From Phycisphaerae bacterium (lineage in GTDB: Bacteria > Planctomycetota > Phycisphaerae > Phycisphaerales > SM1A02), in NCBI GenBank assembly GCA_002684755.1, contig NYVS01000034.1, forward strand, positions 1-5,223: a stretch of DNA of 5,223 nucleotides, in the 5' to 3' direction. The translations under genes and the position numbers were made by a program. Below are positions 1 to 5,223 of this stretch, piece after piece. Below the pieces are notes generated by a model, which was not told the origin of the DNA, made no database searches, and saw nothing but the letters and a program-made list of their open reading frames with translations. Position 1 is the stretch's first letter. Every line of letters begins with the position of its first letter.

Positions 1-590
1 GCACCGGGTTCGAGTCCGGGATCGGCCGCCTGCGGAAGACCGGGATCGGCGACGCCGACCGGCGCTGGAGCCCCTTCCACCGCGGCCCCGGGTGTTCCGG
101 TTCCATCCTCCGCTTCGACCTCCTCCGCGAGCCCGCGGGACGTCGCATCCGGCGCGTCGGCCTGAGCCTCGGCCCGTTCCGCCGCCACCTTGTCGCGAGC
201 CGCTTCCGCCCGCAGCAGCACCTCGTCGGCGTCGTCGGACTCGACGACGAGCTGGAAGTGCCAGACGTTCCGACTCTCGATCTCCGCCGGTACGAGTTCC
301 GCGAAGAAATCAGGCCCTGGAAGGTCCCAGACCGGCGCATTCGCCGACCGGCCGGTCATCACCGGCTCCCAGCCCGGCTTCTCGACGCGAACGTCGTACT
401 TGCCGTAGTGCAGGATCTCGACCTCGCAGGGCGTCGACCCCACCTCACGATCGTTCATCCAGACCACGGCGCCATCGGGATCGGAGGTGATCTGGACGAC
501 CCGCCGGACGCACCCCGCCCCGAAGAAGAACATCGCCCCGAAGAGCATCATCGAGATCGAGCGCGGAATGTCGGCGTTTCTGGTGTTCAC
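1..590 (-). CDS. PEGA-domain lipoprotein, C-terminus cut off by the window edge
   Basis: The minus strand is open from a GTG at 590 to the left edge, giving 196 visible residues. Residues 1-27 form a lipoprotein signal: arginines at 4 and 10, a hydrophobic stretch (MMLFGAMFFF) and the lipobox GAGC with the acceptor cysteine at 27. The GTG start is preferred because starting at the ATGs near 548-551 would remove the positively charged n-region; no clear Shine-Dalgarno is visible. Residues about 29-75 match a PEGA domain, a small beta-rich surface module: QITSDPDGAVVWMNDREVG, then STPCEV, then YGKYDVRVEKPGWEP. A conserved-looking stretch ending in WHFQLVVE follows. From about residue 125 the chain is low-complexity and rich in Ala, Glu, Gly and Pro, with ADPGL occurring twice near the edge. 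It is probably anchored in an envelope membrane, facing the periplasm or outside. Its partner and role are unknown. It is transcribed divergently from lptB. Confidence 0.8.
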   Translation of the reverse strand, partial: MNTRNADIPRSISMMLFGAMFFFGAGCVRRVVQITSDPDGAVVWMNDREVGSTPCEVEILHYGKYDVRVEKPGWEPVMTGRSANAPVWDLPGPDFFAELVPAEIESRNVWHFQLVVESDDADEVLLRAEAARDKVAAERAEAQADAPDATSRGLAEEVEAEDGTGTPGAAVEGAPAPVGVADPGLPQAADPGLEPG

Positions 591-670
591 GACTCGGTTG
601 TAACGGGCCGCGCGAGGGCTCGCAAGCCGTCGCCGGAGCCGACCGCCGTCCCCGGTTAGAATGGCCGCAG
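591..670. promoter_or_regulatory. Divergent intergenic region between the lipoprotein gene and lptB
   Basis: These 80 bases separate two divergently transcribed genes, so promoters for both should lie here or extend into the coding ends. The only promoter-like string I can point to is TAGAAT at 657-662 on the plus strand. It resembles a -10 box but has no recognisable -35 box about 17 bases upstream. If it is used, transcription would begin almost at the lptB ATG. The stretch is otherwise GC-rich and shows no clear operator or ribosome binding site. Confidence 0.3.
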
Positions 671-1405
671 ATGGCACTGCTCGAAGTCCAAGATCTCCAG
701 AAGACCTACAGCGGCCGCCGCGTCGTCGACGGTGTCGGATTCACGGTCGAAGCCGGCGAGATCGTCGGACTGCTCGGCCGGAACGGCGCCGGGAAGACGA
801 CTTCCTTCCGCATGGCCATCGGCATGCTGACCCCGGAGAAGGGCCAGGTGGTCTTCGACGGCCGGGACGTCACCACCGAGCCGATGTACAAGCACGCCAA
901 GGCCGGCATGGGATACCTCAGCCAGGAGCCGAGCGTCTTCCAGAAGCTCTCGGTCGAACAGAACGTCATGGCCATCCTCGAGACCCGGGGGCTGGATCGC
1001 GATGCTCGACGCCGACGATGCGACGAACTGCTGGAGCAGTTCGGCCTGATCCACAAGCGGAAGGAACAGGCACGGACCTGTTCGGGCGGTGAACGCCGAC
1101 GCCTGGAGATCGCCCGCGCCCTCGTCACCCGCCCCCGTCTGATGCTGCTCGACGAGCCCTTCGCGGCGGTGGACCCCCATACCGTCGAAGAGCTCCAGAC
1201 CGAAGTCCGGAAGCTCGCCGATGAAGGCATCGCGATGCTGGTCACCGACCACAACGTGCAGCAGACCATGCGGATCTGCGATCGCGCCTACATCATTCAT
1301 CAGGGCAAGAACCTGCGGGACGGCGATCCGCGCACGATCATCAACGACCCCGTGGTGAAGGACGCGTACCTCGCCAGCACCTTCCGCGGCGACGAGTTCG
1401 ACTGA
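671..1405 (+). CDS. lptB: LPS export ABC transporter ATP-binding protein LptB
   Basis: This is a 244-residue ABC ATPase; E. coli LptB has 241. LptB hydrolyses ATP on the cytoplasmic face of the LptFG inner-membrane complex to extract lipopolysaccharide and push it across the LptC/A/D bridge. The ATPase motifs are all present: Walker A GRNGAGKT (36-43), the Q-loop glutamine at 85, the signature CSGGE (137-141), Walker B LMLLDEPF (157-164) with the catalytic Glu162, the D-loop AAVDP (165-169) and the H-loop His194 in TDHNV. The signature helix (SGGERRRLEIARAL), DEPFAAVDP, TDHNVQQT and the tail VKDAYLASTFRG are typical of LptB rather than of the related amino-acid transporter ATPases such as LivF and LivG. 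The ATG at 671 gives the expected N-terminus (MALLEVQDLQKTY). Another ATG at 661 is out of frame. No Shine-Dalgarno precedes 671. No lptA, lptC or lptFG lies beside it, so its partners must be encoded elsewhere. It ends convergently with the glycosyltransferase gene. Confidence 0.93.
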   Translation: MALLEVQDLQKTYSGRRVVDGVGFTVEAGEIVGLLGRNGAGKTTSFRMAIGMLTPEKGQVVFDGRDVTTEPMYKHAKAGMGYLSQEPSVFQKLSVEQNVMAILETRGLDRDARRRRCDELLEQFGLIHKRKEQARTCSGGERRRLEIARALVTRPRLMLLDEPFAAVDPHTVEELQTEVRKLADEGIAMLVTDHNVQQTMRICDRAYIIHQGKNLRDGDPRTIINDPVVKDAYLASTFRGDEFD

Positions 1406-1438
1406 TCCGCAGGCCTCTCGCAGATGCCGGAAGAACCA

Positions 1439-1462
1439 GAGCTGCAGGAGCCTTGCGAGCTC
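1439..1462. terminator. Candidate bidirectional terminator hairpin between lptB and the glycosyltransferase
   Basis: GAGCT (1439-1443) pairs with AGCTC (1458-1462). After a one-base bulge, GCAGG pairs with CCTTGC's inner bases with one G-U, leaving a three-base loop (about ten pairs in total). It sits 33 bases after the lptB stop and overlaps the stop codon of the convergent gene. There is no T-tract on either side, so intrinsic termination is uncertain. Confidence 0.35.
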
Positions 1463-2630
1463 AACCCCTGCCGCGCGTCGAGACCTCTCGCAACAGATCA
1501 TCGATCTTGTGCAGGAAGACATCCAAGCCGAAATTCTCTTTCACGAACCTAGCCGCTTCTTCCGCTCGCTCGATGACCGCCGCCCCTCCCTGAAGATCCT
1601 GGAGCAGGATTTCCGCAAGCGCCTCAGGACTCTCGTCCTCGACTTTCTTGAACAAGTCGTCGGGATACAGCGCGTCTGTCTCGGGAATGCGACGCATGAT
1701 CACCGGGAGACCGGCCGAAGCGGCTTCCATGAACACCATCCCCGTGGACTCCCAGTTTGATGGCATGCAAAAGACCGTTGACGTCCGGTACTCCTCGAGC
1801 AACCGAGAACGCTCGGAAGGTGCATCCATCGACAAGTAGCCGAGGCACTCGACACCATCGAGCTCGCCGACCGATTCCGGCGGGTCACAGCCAATGATGA
1901 TCAGCGAAGCGTCCCGCTCCGTTTTTCGAAGAATCTCGAAGGCCCGGACGAGATGGTCGCCCCCCTTCACTTCCCAGTTGCGTCCCACGAACAGGATTTT
2001 CTTCCGTGACCAGTCTCGTTCGCCCGATTTCAATTCCGGAAAGTTTCCCGGCGGCGTCAGGACACGGATCTTTTCCTGGCCGACGCCGCTCTTCTGCAAC
2101 AAGCCGGATGTGTACGGCCTGTTCGTCCAGATCAGATCACAACGATCCGTGAAGATCCGCTCACCCTCCACGGCCTGAGCCCGCACTGCGTCGCTCAGGC
2201 CGGAGAAACGATGGTTCTTCGCGTACATCTCCGTCTCGAATACGGAGCCGATGGGGTACTCGATGTGCGCAAGCAAGGGTAGGCCTGGTTTCGGCATGCC
2301 CGCGACTCCGAACTGAAACACGACGTCCGCATCCTCCCATTGGCCAGATCGGTTGAACTCGACGCTCAAGCGATCGATGTTCTTCGGGAGATATCGCCAA
2401 ACCTGAAAACCTTCAGGCCAGACCCCGTCACGTATCCCCAACCGGAGCCGCCCCCAGACCAGAGACTTGAAATGAGAGGGTTTCTGATTGAACTTCCCTG
2501 CAAGATTACCGCGGCGTTCAAGTCTCGAAAATATCGTTTTCGGAATGCCGCTGTACGTCGAACCGTCAGTCGGAGGACCCCACGTCGAAGCGCAGATTTG
2601 GGGCAAAGATTCGGAGGAACTTTGTGTCAT
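1461..2630 (-). CDS. Glycosyltransferase family 4 (GT-B fold, retaining)
   Basis: This 389-residue protein is probably cytosolic or loosely membrane-associated. It should transfer a sugar from a nucleotide-sugar donor onto a growing surface glycan; donor and acceptor cannot be read from the sequence. The N-terminus ASTWGPPTDGSTYSGIP (14-30) is the usual first strand and glycine loop of GT-B acceptor domains. The C-terminal donor domain opens with KKILFVGRNWEVKGGD (210-225) and carries the family E-x7-E motif in WESTGMVFMEAASAGLPVI, with glutamates at 294 and 302. Length is normal for the family. I chose the ATG at 2630, which has a purine-rich GAGAG seven bases upstream. An in-frame GTG at 2645 would add five residues but has no ribosome binding site and falls in an inverted repeat. 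Sampled sequence lines are 57-58% GC, against 68% for a sampled line of the neighbouring corC-type gene, hinting at later acquisition. Confidence 0.87.
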   Translation of the reverse strand: MTQSSSESLPQICASTWGPPTDGSTYSGIPKTIFSRLERRGNLAGKFNQKPSHFKSLVWGRLRLGIRDGVWPEGFQVWRYLPKNIDRLSVEFNRSGQWEDADVVFQFGVAGMPKPGLPLLAHIEYPIGSVFETEMYAKNHRFSGLSDAVRAQAVEGERIFTDRCDLIWTNRPYTSGLLQKSGVGQEKIRVLTPPGNFPELKSGERDWSRKKILFVGRNWEVKGGDHLVRAFEILRKTERDASLIIIGCDPPESVGELDGVECLGYLSMDAPSERSRLLEEYRTSTVFCMPSNWESTGMVFMEAASAGLPVIMRRIPETDALYPDDLFKKVEDESPEALAEILLQDLQGGAAVIERAEEAARFVKENFGLDVFLHKIDDLLREVSTRGRG

Positions 2631-2642
2631 TGCTGCTCTCGT

Positions 2643-2746
2643 CACCCAGGCGTCATCACTAATTCAAACCTAAGAGATCCCCATACTAGTGTCACGTGGC
2701 TGACGCCCCTACGTCGTAATATCGACCATCCAGTGACGCCTTGGTG
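2643..2746. repeat. Imperfect inverted repeat with a repeated TGACGCC heptamer upstream of the glycosyltransferase
   Basis: The 14-mer GTGACGCCTTGGTG at 2733-2746 recurs on the other strand at 2643-2656 with 12 of 14 bases matching. A third copy of the core TGACGCC lies between them at 2701-2707, in the same orientation as the right arm. All three sit just upstream of the glycosyltransferase ATG at 2630. They could be binding sites for a regulator or the ends of a small mobile remnant. Chance is not excluded. Confidence 0.4.
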
Positions 2747-2973
2747 GTGTAATTGAGCATATTTTCAAAATCCCGACTCGCCCGGCTCGCAGCCCGGGGA
2801 GCCAAATCTCTGGGGTCACAAAGATGCCTTCTAGCAATCTTTTTGTCGCCAGGCGTTACTCCTTGCGACGAAGCGTCAATAACACACTCGCTTCAGAGAT
2901 TCAAACCGGGCTTGCCACGCAAAAAGCCCGTCGAGGCCGCCCTTACGACTTGTGAAATAGACGATACCGCCGA
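2646..2973. other. Long AT-richer intergenic region with several stem-loops and no convincing gene
   Basis: About 328 bases separate the glycosyltransferase from the DUF4870 gene. The first 60 bases counted from 2641 are 50% GC, well below the surrounding genes. A TTG-started open frame runs 2753-2977 on the plus strand (74 residues), but it has no ribosome binding site and no recognisable family. The minus strand is also partly open, continuing in another frame from within the DUF4870 gene to about 2876. Stem-loops visible are 2784-2788 with 2799-2803; 2842-2849 with 2865-2872 (eight pairs, one G-U); 2870-2875 with 2889-2894 (six pairs); and 2907-2913 with 2924-2930 (seven pairs). The second and third share bases 2870-2872 and cannot form together. 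I see no tRNA, known riboswitch or convincing promoter. The pattern suggests a structured leader or trailer, or a dispersed intergenic repeat. Confidence 0.5.
2907..2930 (-). terminator. Candidate terminator downstream of the DUF4870 gene
   Basis: CGGGCTT (2907-2913) and AAGCCCG (2924-2930) form a perfect seven-pair stem with a ten-base loop. It begins 43 bases beyond the DUF4870 stop, where the right-hand operon would be expected to end. On the transcribed minus strand the T-run lies in the loop rather than after the stem, so this is not a canonical intrinsic terminator. Confidence 0.4.
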
Positions 2974-3450
2974 CTAGCCGATGAACCGGAACGTCATCGG
3001 ATAGCGGAAGTACTCGCCGTCCCGCCCGGTCGCGATCGCGCCGCGAATCCCGGAGATCAGCTGCACCGGGATCCAGACCAGCAGTGCGAGCCATCCGATG
3101 ATCGGAATCACCATCAGCACGACGAACGTCAGCATGACGTTCATGAGCTCGCGGCCCTGATCGTCGACGAGCTTGGAGCGATCCTTCAGGATCCCCCAGA
3201 AGATGATCACGCCGATCCAGAGCAGCGGAAGGGTTCCGGTCACCAGACCGATGATCGGCCAGAGATGACTTCCGACCAGCACCGTGCGAATGGTGCTGCA
3301 GACTTCGGACTGGCGGAGCTTCCCCGACGGATCGACGATGAAACCGCCGGAATCGCCGTCTCCGTCACGATTCCAGACCGGCCCCGCGTCGTTCATGATT
3401 CCGGATCCTTGCATGTCGTCTTGATGGGAAACCGGACGGCCCGATTTCAT
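2974..3450 (-). CDS. DUF4870 family small membrane protein
   Basis: This 158-residue protein has a polar N-terminus (about 1-55, rich in Asp and Gly) followed by a domain resembling DUF4870 (about 58-158). The hydrophobic stretches are roughly 63-87 and 104-137; the second is long enough for two helices. Family features are the loop LVDDQGRELMN (94-104) between the helices and the tail DGEYFRYPMTFRFIG (144-158). DUF4870 proteins are small inner-membrane proteins of unknown biochemical function. The ATG at 3450 is chosen because GAGG lies seven bases upstream and the gap to the preceding CorC-type gene is 22 bases. An in-frame ATG at 3396 also has a good ribosome binding site (AGGA, nine-base spacing) and would give 140 residues, closer to the usual family length. 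It is the last gene of the right-hand cluster. Confidence 0.82.
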   Translation of the reverse strand: MKSGRPVSHQDDMQGSGIMNDAGPVWNRDGDGDSGGFIVDPSGKLRQSEVCSTIRTVLVGSHLWPIIGLVTGTLPLLWIGVIIFWGILKDRSKLVDDQGRELMNVMLTFVVLMVIPIIGWLALLVWIPVQLISGIRGAIATGRDGEYFRYPMTFRFIG

Positions 3451-3457
3451 GATTCCG
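3392..3457 (-). repeat. 12-bp direct repeat carrying two alternative start codons of the DUF4870 gene
   Basis: TTCATGATTCCG occurs at 3392-3403 and again at 3446-3457. Read on the minus strand, each copy gives CGGAATCATGAA, which includes a start codon and the bases just before it. The copies are 54 bases apart, exactly 18 codons, so both ATGs are in the same frame. Each also has its own purine-rich ribosome binding site a little further upstream. Confidence 0.6.
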
Positions 3458-3472
3458 CCTCGTCACGGGGGA

Positions 3473-4780
3473 TCAGGCCTCGGAGCCGTCCTCGTCCACG
3501 GGCTGAAGCCTCGTGACGGCGACCCGCTCGATCCTGGTCGGCTCCGCCTCCAGCACCTCGAACCGCAGACCGAGATCCTCCACCGTCTCCCCCGTTTCCG
3601 GAACCCGCCCGAGGCGCTCGAGCATGAACCCCGCGATGGTGTCGAAGTCGTCGTCCTCGGGCAAGGTGGTCTCGAGCATCTCGTTCAGGTCGTAGATCTG
3701 GAACCGGGCATCCATCTCCCACCGATCGTCTCCGACGCGGGCGATGGCCGGCGGGAGTTCCTCTTCGGTGTCGTGCTCGTCCTGGATCTCGCCGACGATC
3801 TCCTCGAGCACGTCCTCGATGGTCACCAGCCCGCTGGTTCCGCCATATTCGTCGACGACGATCGCCATGTGGACCTCGCTCCGCTGGAAGTCGCCGAGGA
3901 GGTCCTGGACGGGCTTCGTCTCCGGGACGCGGATCGGCTGTCGCAACAGCCGGTCGAGCCGGAAATCCTCGACCTCGGTACCGAGATACGGCACGAGGTC
4001 CTTCACGTAGAGGATGCCTCTGATCTCGTCGAGGTTGTCGCCGTAAACCGGAATGCGGGAGTGGCCCGCCTCGATGATGGTCTTCCGGATGGCGGCGAGA
4101 TCGTCGGTCGACTCGATCCCCTCGATCTCGGTCCGGGGCGTCATCACCGTGCCCACTTCCGTGCTCGTGAAGTCCACCACGTTTTCGAGCATCTCCGCGG
4201 CGACCTCGTCGAGATCGCCGCCGAGCGTGGTGTCCTCGATCGAGCGGCGCAGTCGGTCGCTCGCTTCCGCCGCCTGCAGATTCGCGCCGCTGAGCCGGCG
4301 AACCGCCTCGTCGATCACGCCGCTGATGCCGGCGAGGGGACCCAGGACGAGGTCGACCACTCGAAGGATCGGAAGCGTGCGCACCAGCAGCGAGGTACCG
4401 AGATGCGTCGCGAGGGCGCCCGCGATCACCCCGGTGAGCAGCCAGAGCGTGAACGCCGACACCAGGCCCGCGATCACGAGATCACCGGCGTCGAGGGACG
4501 CCTTCGTGCCCCGGTCGGCGAAGATCACGAGGTACGAGACGGTGACCGCGACGCTGCAGATGATCCGCAGGAAGGCGAACTCCGTCACCAACCTCGATCG
4601 CCGCGCGAAGATCCACTCGACCCGGGGCGTCTCCTCCGACTCGTCCGCGGTGCCGTTCCGCCGCCGCAGTCGGTGCTCCAACTCGCTTCGGCTCGGATCC
4701 TGCAGTGAAAGACGCATGGCGCTGCACCACGCGGCGACGATGCCGCAACCGACGAGAATCAGCGCGAGAAGACCGCTCAT
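3473..4780 (-). CDS. Hemolysin/CorC-HlyC family CBS-domain membrane protein (CNNM-like)
   Basis: This 435-residue inner-membrane protein is related to CorC, YfjD and the CNNM proteins, which are linked to magnesium or cobalt efflux and homeostasis; the hemolysin name is historical. The N-terminal DUF21-like region has hydrophobic segments at about 2-21, 67-89, 100-126 and possibly 129-155. A cytosolic CBS pair follows: CBS1 about 209-265 ([11 protein letters not shown], then [20 protein letters not shown]) and CBS2 about 275-332. CBS2 includes the family signature [20 protein letters not shown], leading into [11 protein letters not shown] pairs in this family bind adenine nucleotides. The C-terminal CorC_HlyC domain is about 345-427 ([17 protein letters not shown], then [19 protein letters not shown]). 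Length and domain order are normal. The ATG at 4780 has AAGGCGG six bases upstream and overlaps the stop of the preceding small gene as ATGA, suggesting translational coupling. The DUF4870 gene follows after 22 bases. Substrate is inferred from family only. Confidence 0.93.
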   Translation of the reverse strand: MSGLLALILVGCGIVAAWCSAMRLSLQDPSRSELEHRLRRRNGTADESEETPRVEWIFARRSRLVTEFAFLRIICSVAVTVSYLVIFADRGTKASLDAGDLVIAGLVSAFTLWLLTGVIAGALATHLGTSLLVRTLPILRVVDLVLGPLAGISGVIDEAVRRLSGANLQAAEASDRLRRSIEDTTLGGDLDEVAAEMLENVVDFTSTEVGTVMTPRTEIEGIESTDDLAAIRKTIIEAGHSRIPVYGDNLDEIRGILYVKDLVPYLGTEVEDFRLDRLLRQPIRVPETKPVQDLLGDFQRSEVHMAIVVDEYGGTSGLVTIEDVLEEIVGEIQDEHDTEEELPPAIARVGDDRWEMDARFQIYDLNEMLETTLPEDDDFDTIAGFMLERLGRVPETGETVEDLGLRFEVLEAEPTRIERVAVTRLQPVDEDGSEA

Positions 4781-5112
4781 GCCCTGCCGCCTTCCACGCG
4801 ACAGACCGGCCCGACGCCGATCTCAGTCAGGAGACGGCCCACCCCCGCGTGCATCCGGAGGGGAGCTCCGGGATCGTGGCCCGGCGGCTTGTCGGTTTGT
4901 ACGCGGGCACGCGCGGGATCGATTGAAACCACGACCGACGTCGAGTGACGACCGTCGAACAGTCCCATCGAATTCACCGGAAGGCAGGAACAGGGATACC
5001 GCCTCGGCGGCTCCGACTCGACGAAAGTCTCGCACGCCGTCGCGGCCCCAACGGCGCATGCCACGTGCATGGCTTCCCGCGAATCACTGCGATGAACCAG
5101 CCCTTGTATCAC
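4777..5112 (-). CDS. Unidentified 111-residue protein
   Basis: I do not recognise this protein. The support for a real gene is its context. It starts 15 bases after the epimerase stop, is preceded by a long Shine-Dalgarno match (5117-5125), and its TGA overlaps the next gene's ATG by four bases. The GTG at 5112 is chosen on that ribosome binding site. An ATG at 5070 (preceded by GGGAAG) would give 97 residues. The chain has no transmembrane segment. It has several cysteines early on (19, 27, 41 and 43, two of them as CSC), a beta-rich-looking middle (TSVVVSIDPARARVQTDKPP) and a plausible folded end (LRMHAGVGRLLTEIGVGPVC). It is not YbeY, which often precedes corC, because the HxxxHxxGxxH zinc motif is absent. 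The competing frame at 4823-5059 reads as Arg/Ser-rich shadow sequence. Confidence 0.55.
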   Translation of the reverse strand: MIQGLVHRSDSREAMHVACAVGAATACETFVESEPPRRYPCSCLPVNSMGLFDGRHSTSVVVSIDPARARVQTDKPPGHDPGAPLRMHAGVGRLLTEIGVGPVCRVEGGRA

Positions 5113-5116
5113 GTGT

Positions 5117-5125
5117 GGATCACCT
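5117..5125 (-). promoter_or_regulatory. Extended Shine-Dalgarno site for the unidentified small gene
   Basis: On the minus strand this reads AGGTGATCC, nine bases complementary to the usual 3' end of bacterial 16S rRNA (GGATCACCTCC). It ends four bases before the GTG at 5112, with ten bases between the AGG core and the start. It begins two bases after the epimerase stop codon. It supports the GTG start and the reality of the 4777-5112 gene. Confidence 0.5.
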
Positions 5126-5127
5126 TG

Positions 5128-5223
5128 TCAGATATTGGAGTTCCCCAGTATTCGACTCTCGTACCACTCCACCTCGGCGCGGAGGCCGTCCAACGCCGTC
5201 GTTTCGGGACTGTAACCGAGAAC
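5128..5223 (-). CDS. NAD-dependent sugar-nucleotide epimerase/dehydratase, C-terminal 31 residues only
   Basis: The minus strand enters the window in frame at 5223 and reads VLGYSPETTALDGLRAEVEW, then YESRILGNSNI and a TGA at 5128-5130. The pattern LGY-P-T-L-GLR-VEWY is the usual C-terminal end of extended short-chain dehydrogenase/reductase enzymes. Examples are UDP-glucose or UDP-GlcNAc 4-epimerases and related dehydratases that supply activated sugars for surface polysaccharides. The NAD-binding and catalytic parts lie beyond the right edge, so the exact reaction cannot be given. It is the most upstream visible gene of the right-hand cluster. Confidence 0.65.
   Translation of the reverse strand, partial: VLGYSPETTALDGLRAEVEWYESRILGNSNI

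Noticed and set aside
92..659. Plus-strand open frames across the lipoprotein gene
   Set aside because: The translations are Arg/Pro/Ser-rich, typical of shadow frames. The minus strand encodes a lipobox and a PEGA domain over the same bases.
1414..1492. The 9-mer CCTCTCGCA repeated at 1414-1422 and 1484-1492
   Set aside because: It is short, the second copy lies inside the glycosyltransferase coding sequence, and there is no further symmetry; likely chance.
656..1522. A 288-codon minus-strand open frame across lptB
   Set aside because: It mirrors lptB, whose plus-strand frame has every ABC ATPase motif; the antisense translation has no recognisable domain.
2683..2711. TAGTAT on the minus strand at 2683-2688 as a -10 box for the glycosyltransferase
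   Set aside because: The sequence 17 bases upstream does not resemble a -35 box, so it is no better than chance in this AT-richer stretch.
2753..2977. A 74-residue TTG-started plus-strand open frame in the intergenic gap
   Set aside because: There is no ribosome binding site and no recognised family, and its stop overlaps the DUF4870 stop. Coding was not supported well enough to list, though the DNA block itself is kept as a finding.
3449..4708. A 419-codon open frame on the plus strand antisense to the CorC-type gene
   Set aside because: Its translation is rich in His, Arg, Asp and Gly with no family pattern. The minus-strand frame has clear CBS and CorC_HlyC domains, so this is a high-GC shadow frame.
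5117..5127. Plus-strand GGATCACCTTG resembling the 3' end of 16S rRNA
   Set aside because: The similarity covers only about nine bases with no rRNA sequence upstream. It is better explained as a Shine-Dalgarno site on the minus strand.

Overview
The window looks like a chromosomal segment from a high-GC Gram-negative bacterium. Planctomycetota is my best guess. The clues are a lipidated PEGA protein whose body resembles planctomycete PEGA lipoproteins as I know them, and an LptB-type ATPase, which implies an asymmetric outer membrane. This is inference from family resemblance, because no rRNA or marker gene is present.

Layout, left to right. (1) Positions 1-590, minus strand: the N-terminal part of a PEGA-domain lipoprotein that runs off the left edge. 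(2) Positions 591-670: a short divergent intergenic region. (3) Positions 671-1405, plus strand: lptB, the ATPase of the lipopolysaccharide export machine. (4) A hairpin at 1439-1462 lies between two convergent genes and is a candidate bidirectional terminator. (5) Positions 1461-2630 (possibly 2645), minus strand: a GT4-type retaining glycosyltransferase of visibly lower GC. (6) Positions about 2646-2973: a low-GC gap with no convincing gene. It holds inverted repeats, several overlapping stem-loops and a candidate terminator. (7) Positions 2974-5223, minus strand: a tight four-gene cluster. In transcription order it contains the C-terminal tail of a sugar-nucleotide epimerase, an unrecognised 111-residue protein, a CorC/HlyC-type CBS-domain membrane protein and a DUF4870 membrane protein.

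The common theme is the cell envelope: a lipoprotein, LPS transport, a polysaccharide glycosyltransferase, a sugar-nucleotide epimerase and two inner-membrane proteins. Only the right-hand cluster shows operon-like packing (15-nt gap, 4-nt ATGA overlap, 22-nt gap). The glycosyltransferase follows in the same direction but is set apart by the long structured gap, so it is probably transcribed separately.

I did not find a clearly new multi-gene system. The items most worth a second look are the structured, compositionally distinct gap at 2646-2973, the unidentified small gene at 4777-5112 with its long Shine-Dalgarno match, and a 12-bp direct repeat that places two equivalent start codons 18 codons apart in the DUF4870 gene.
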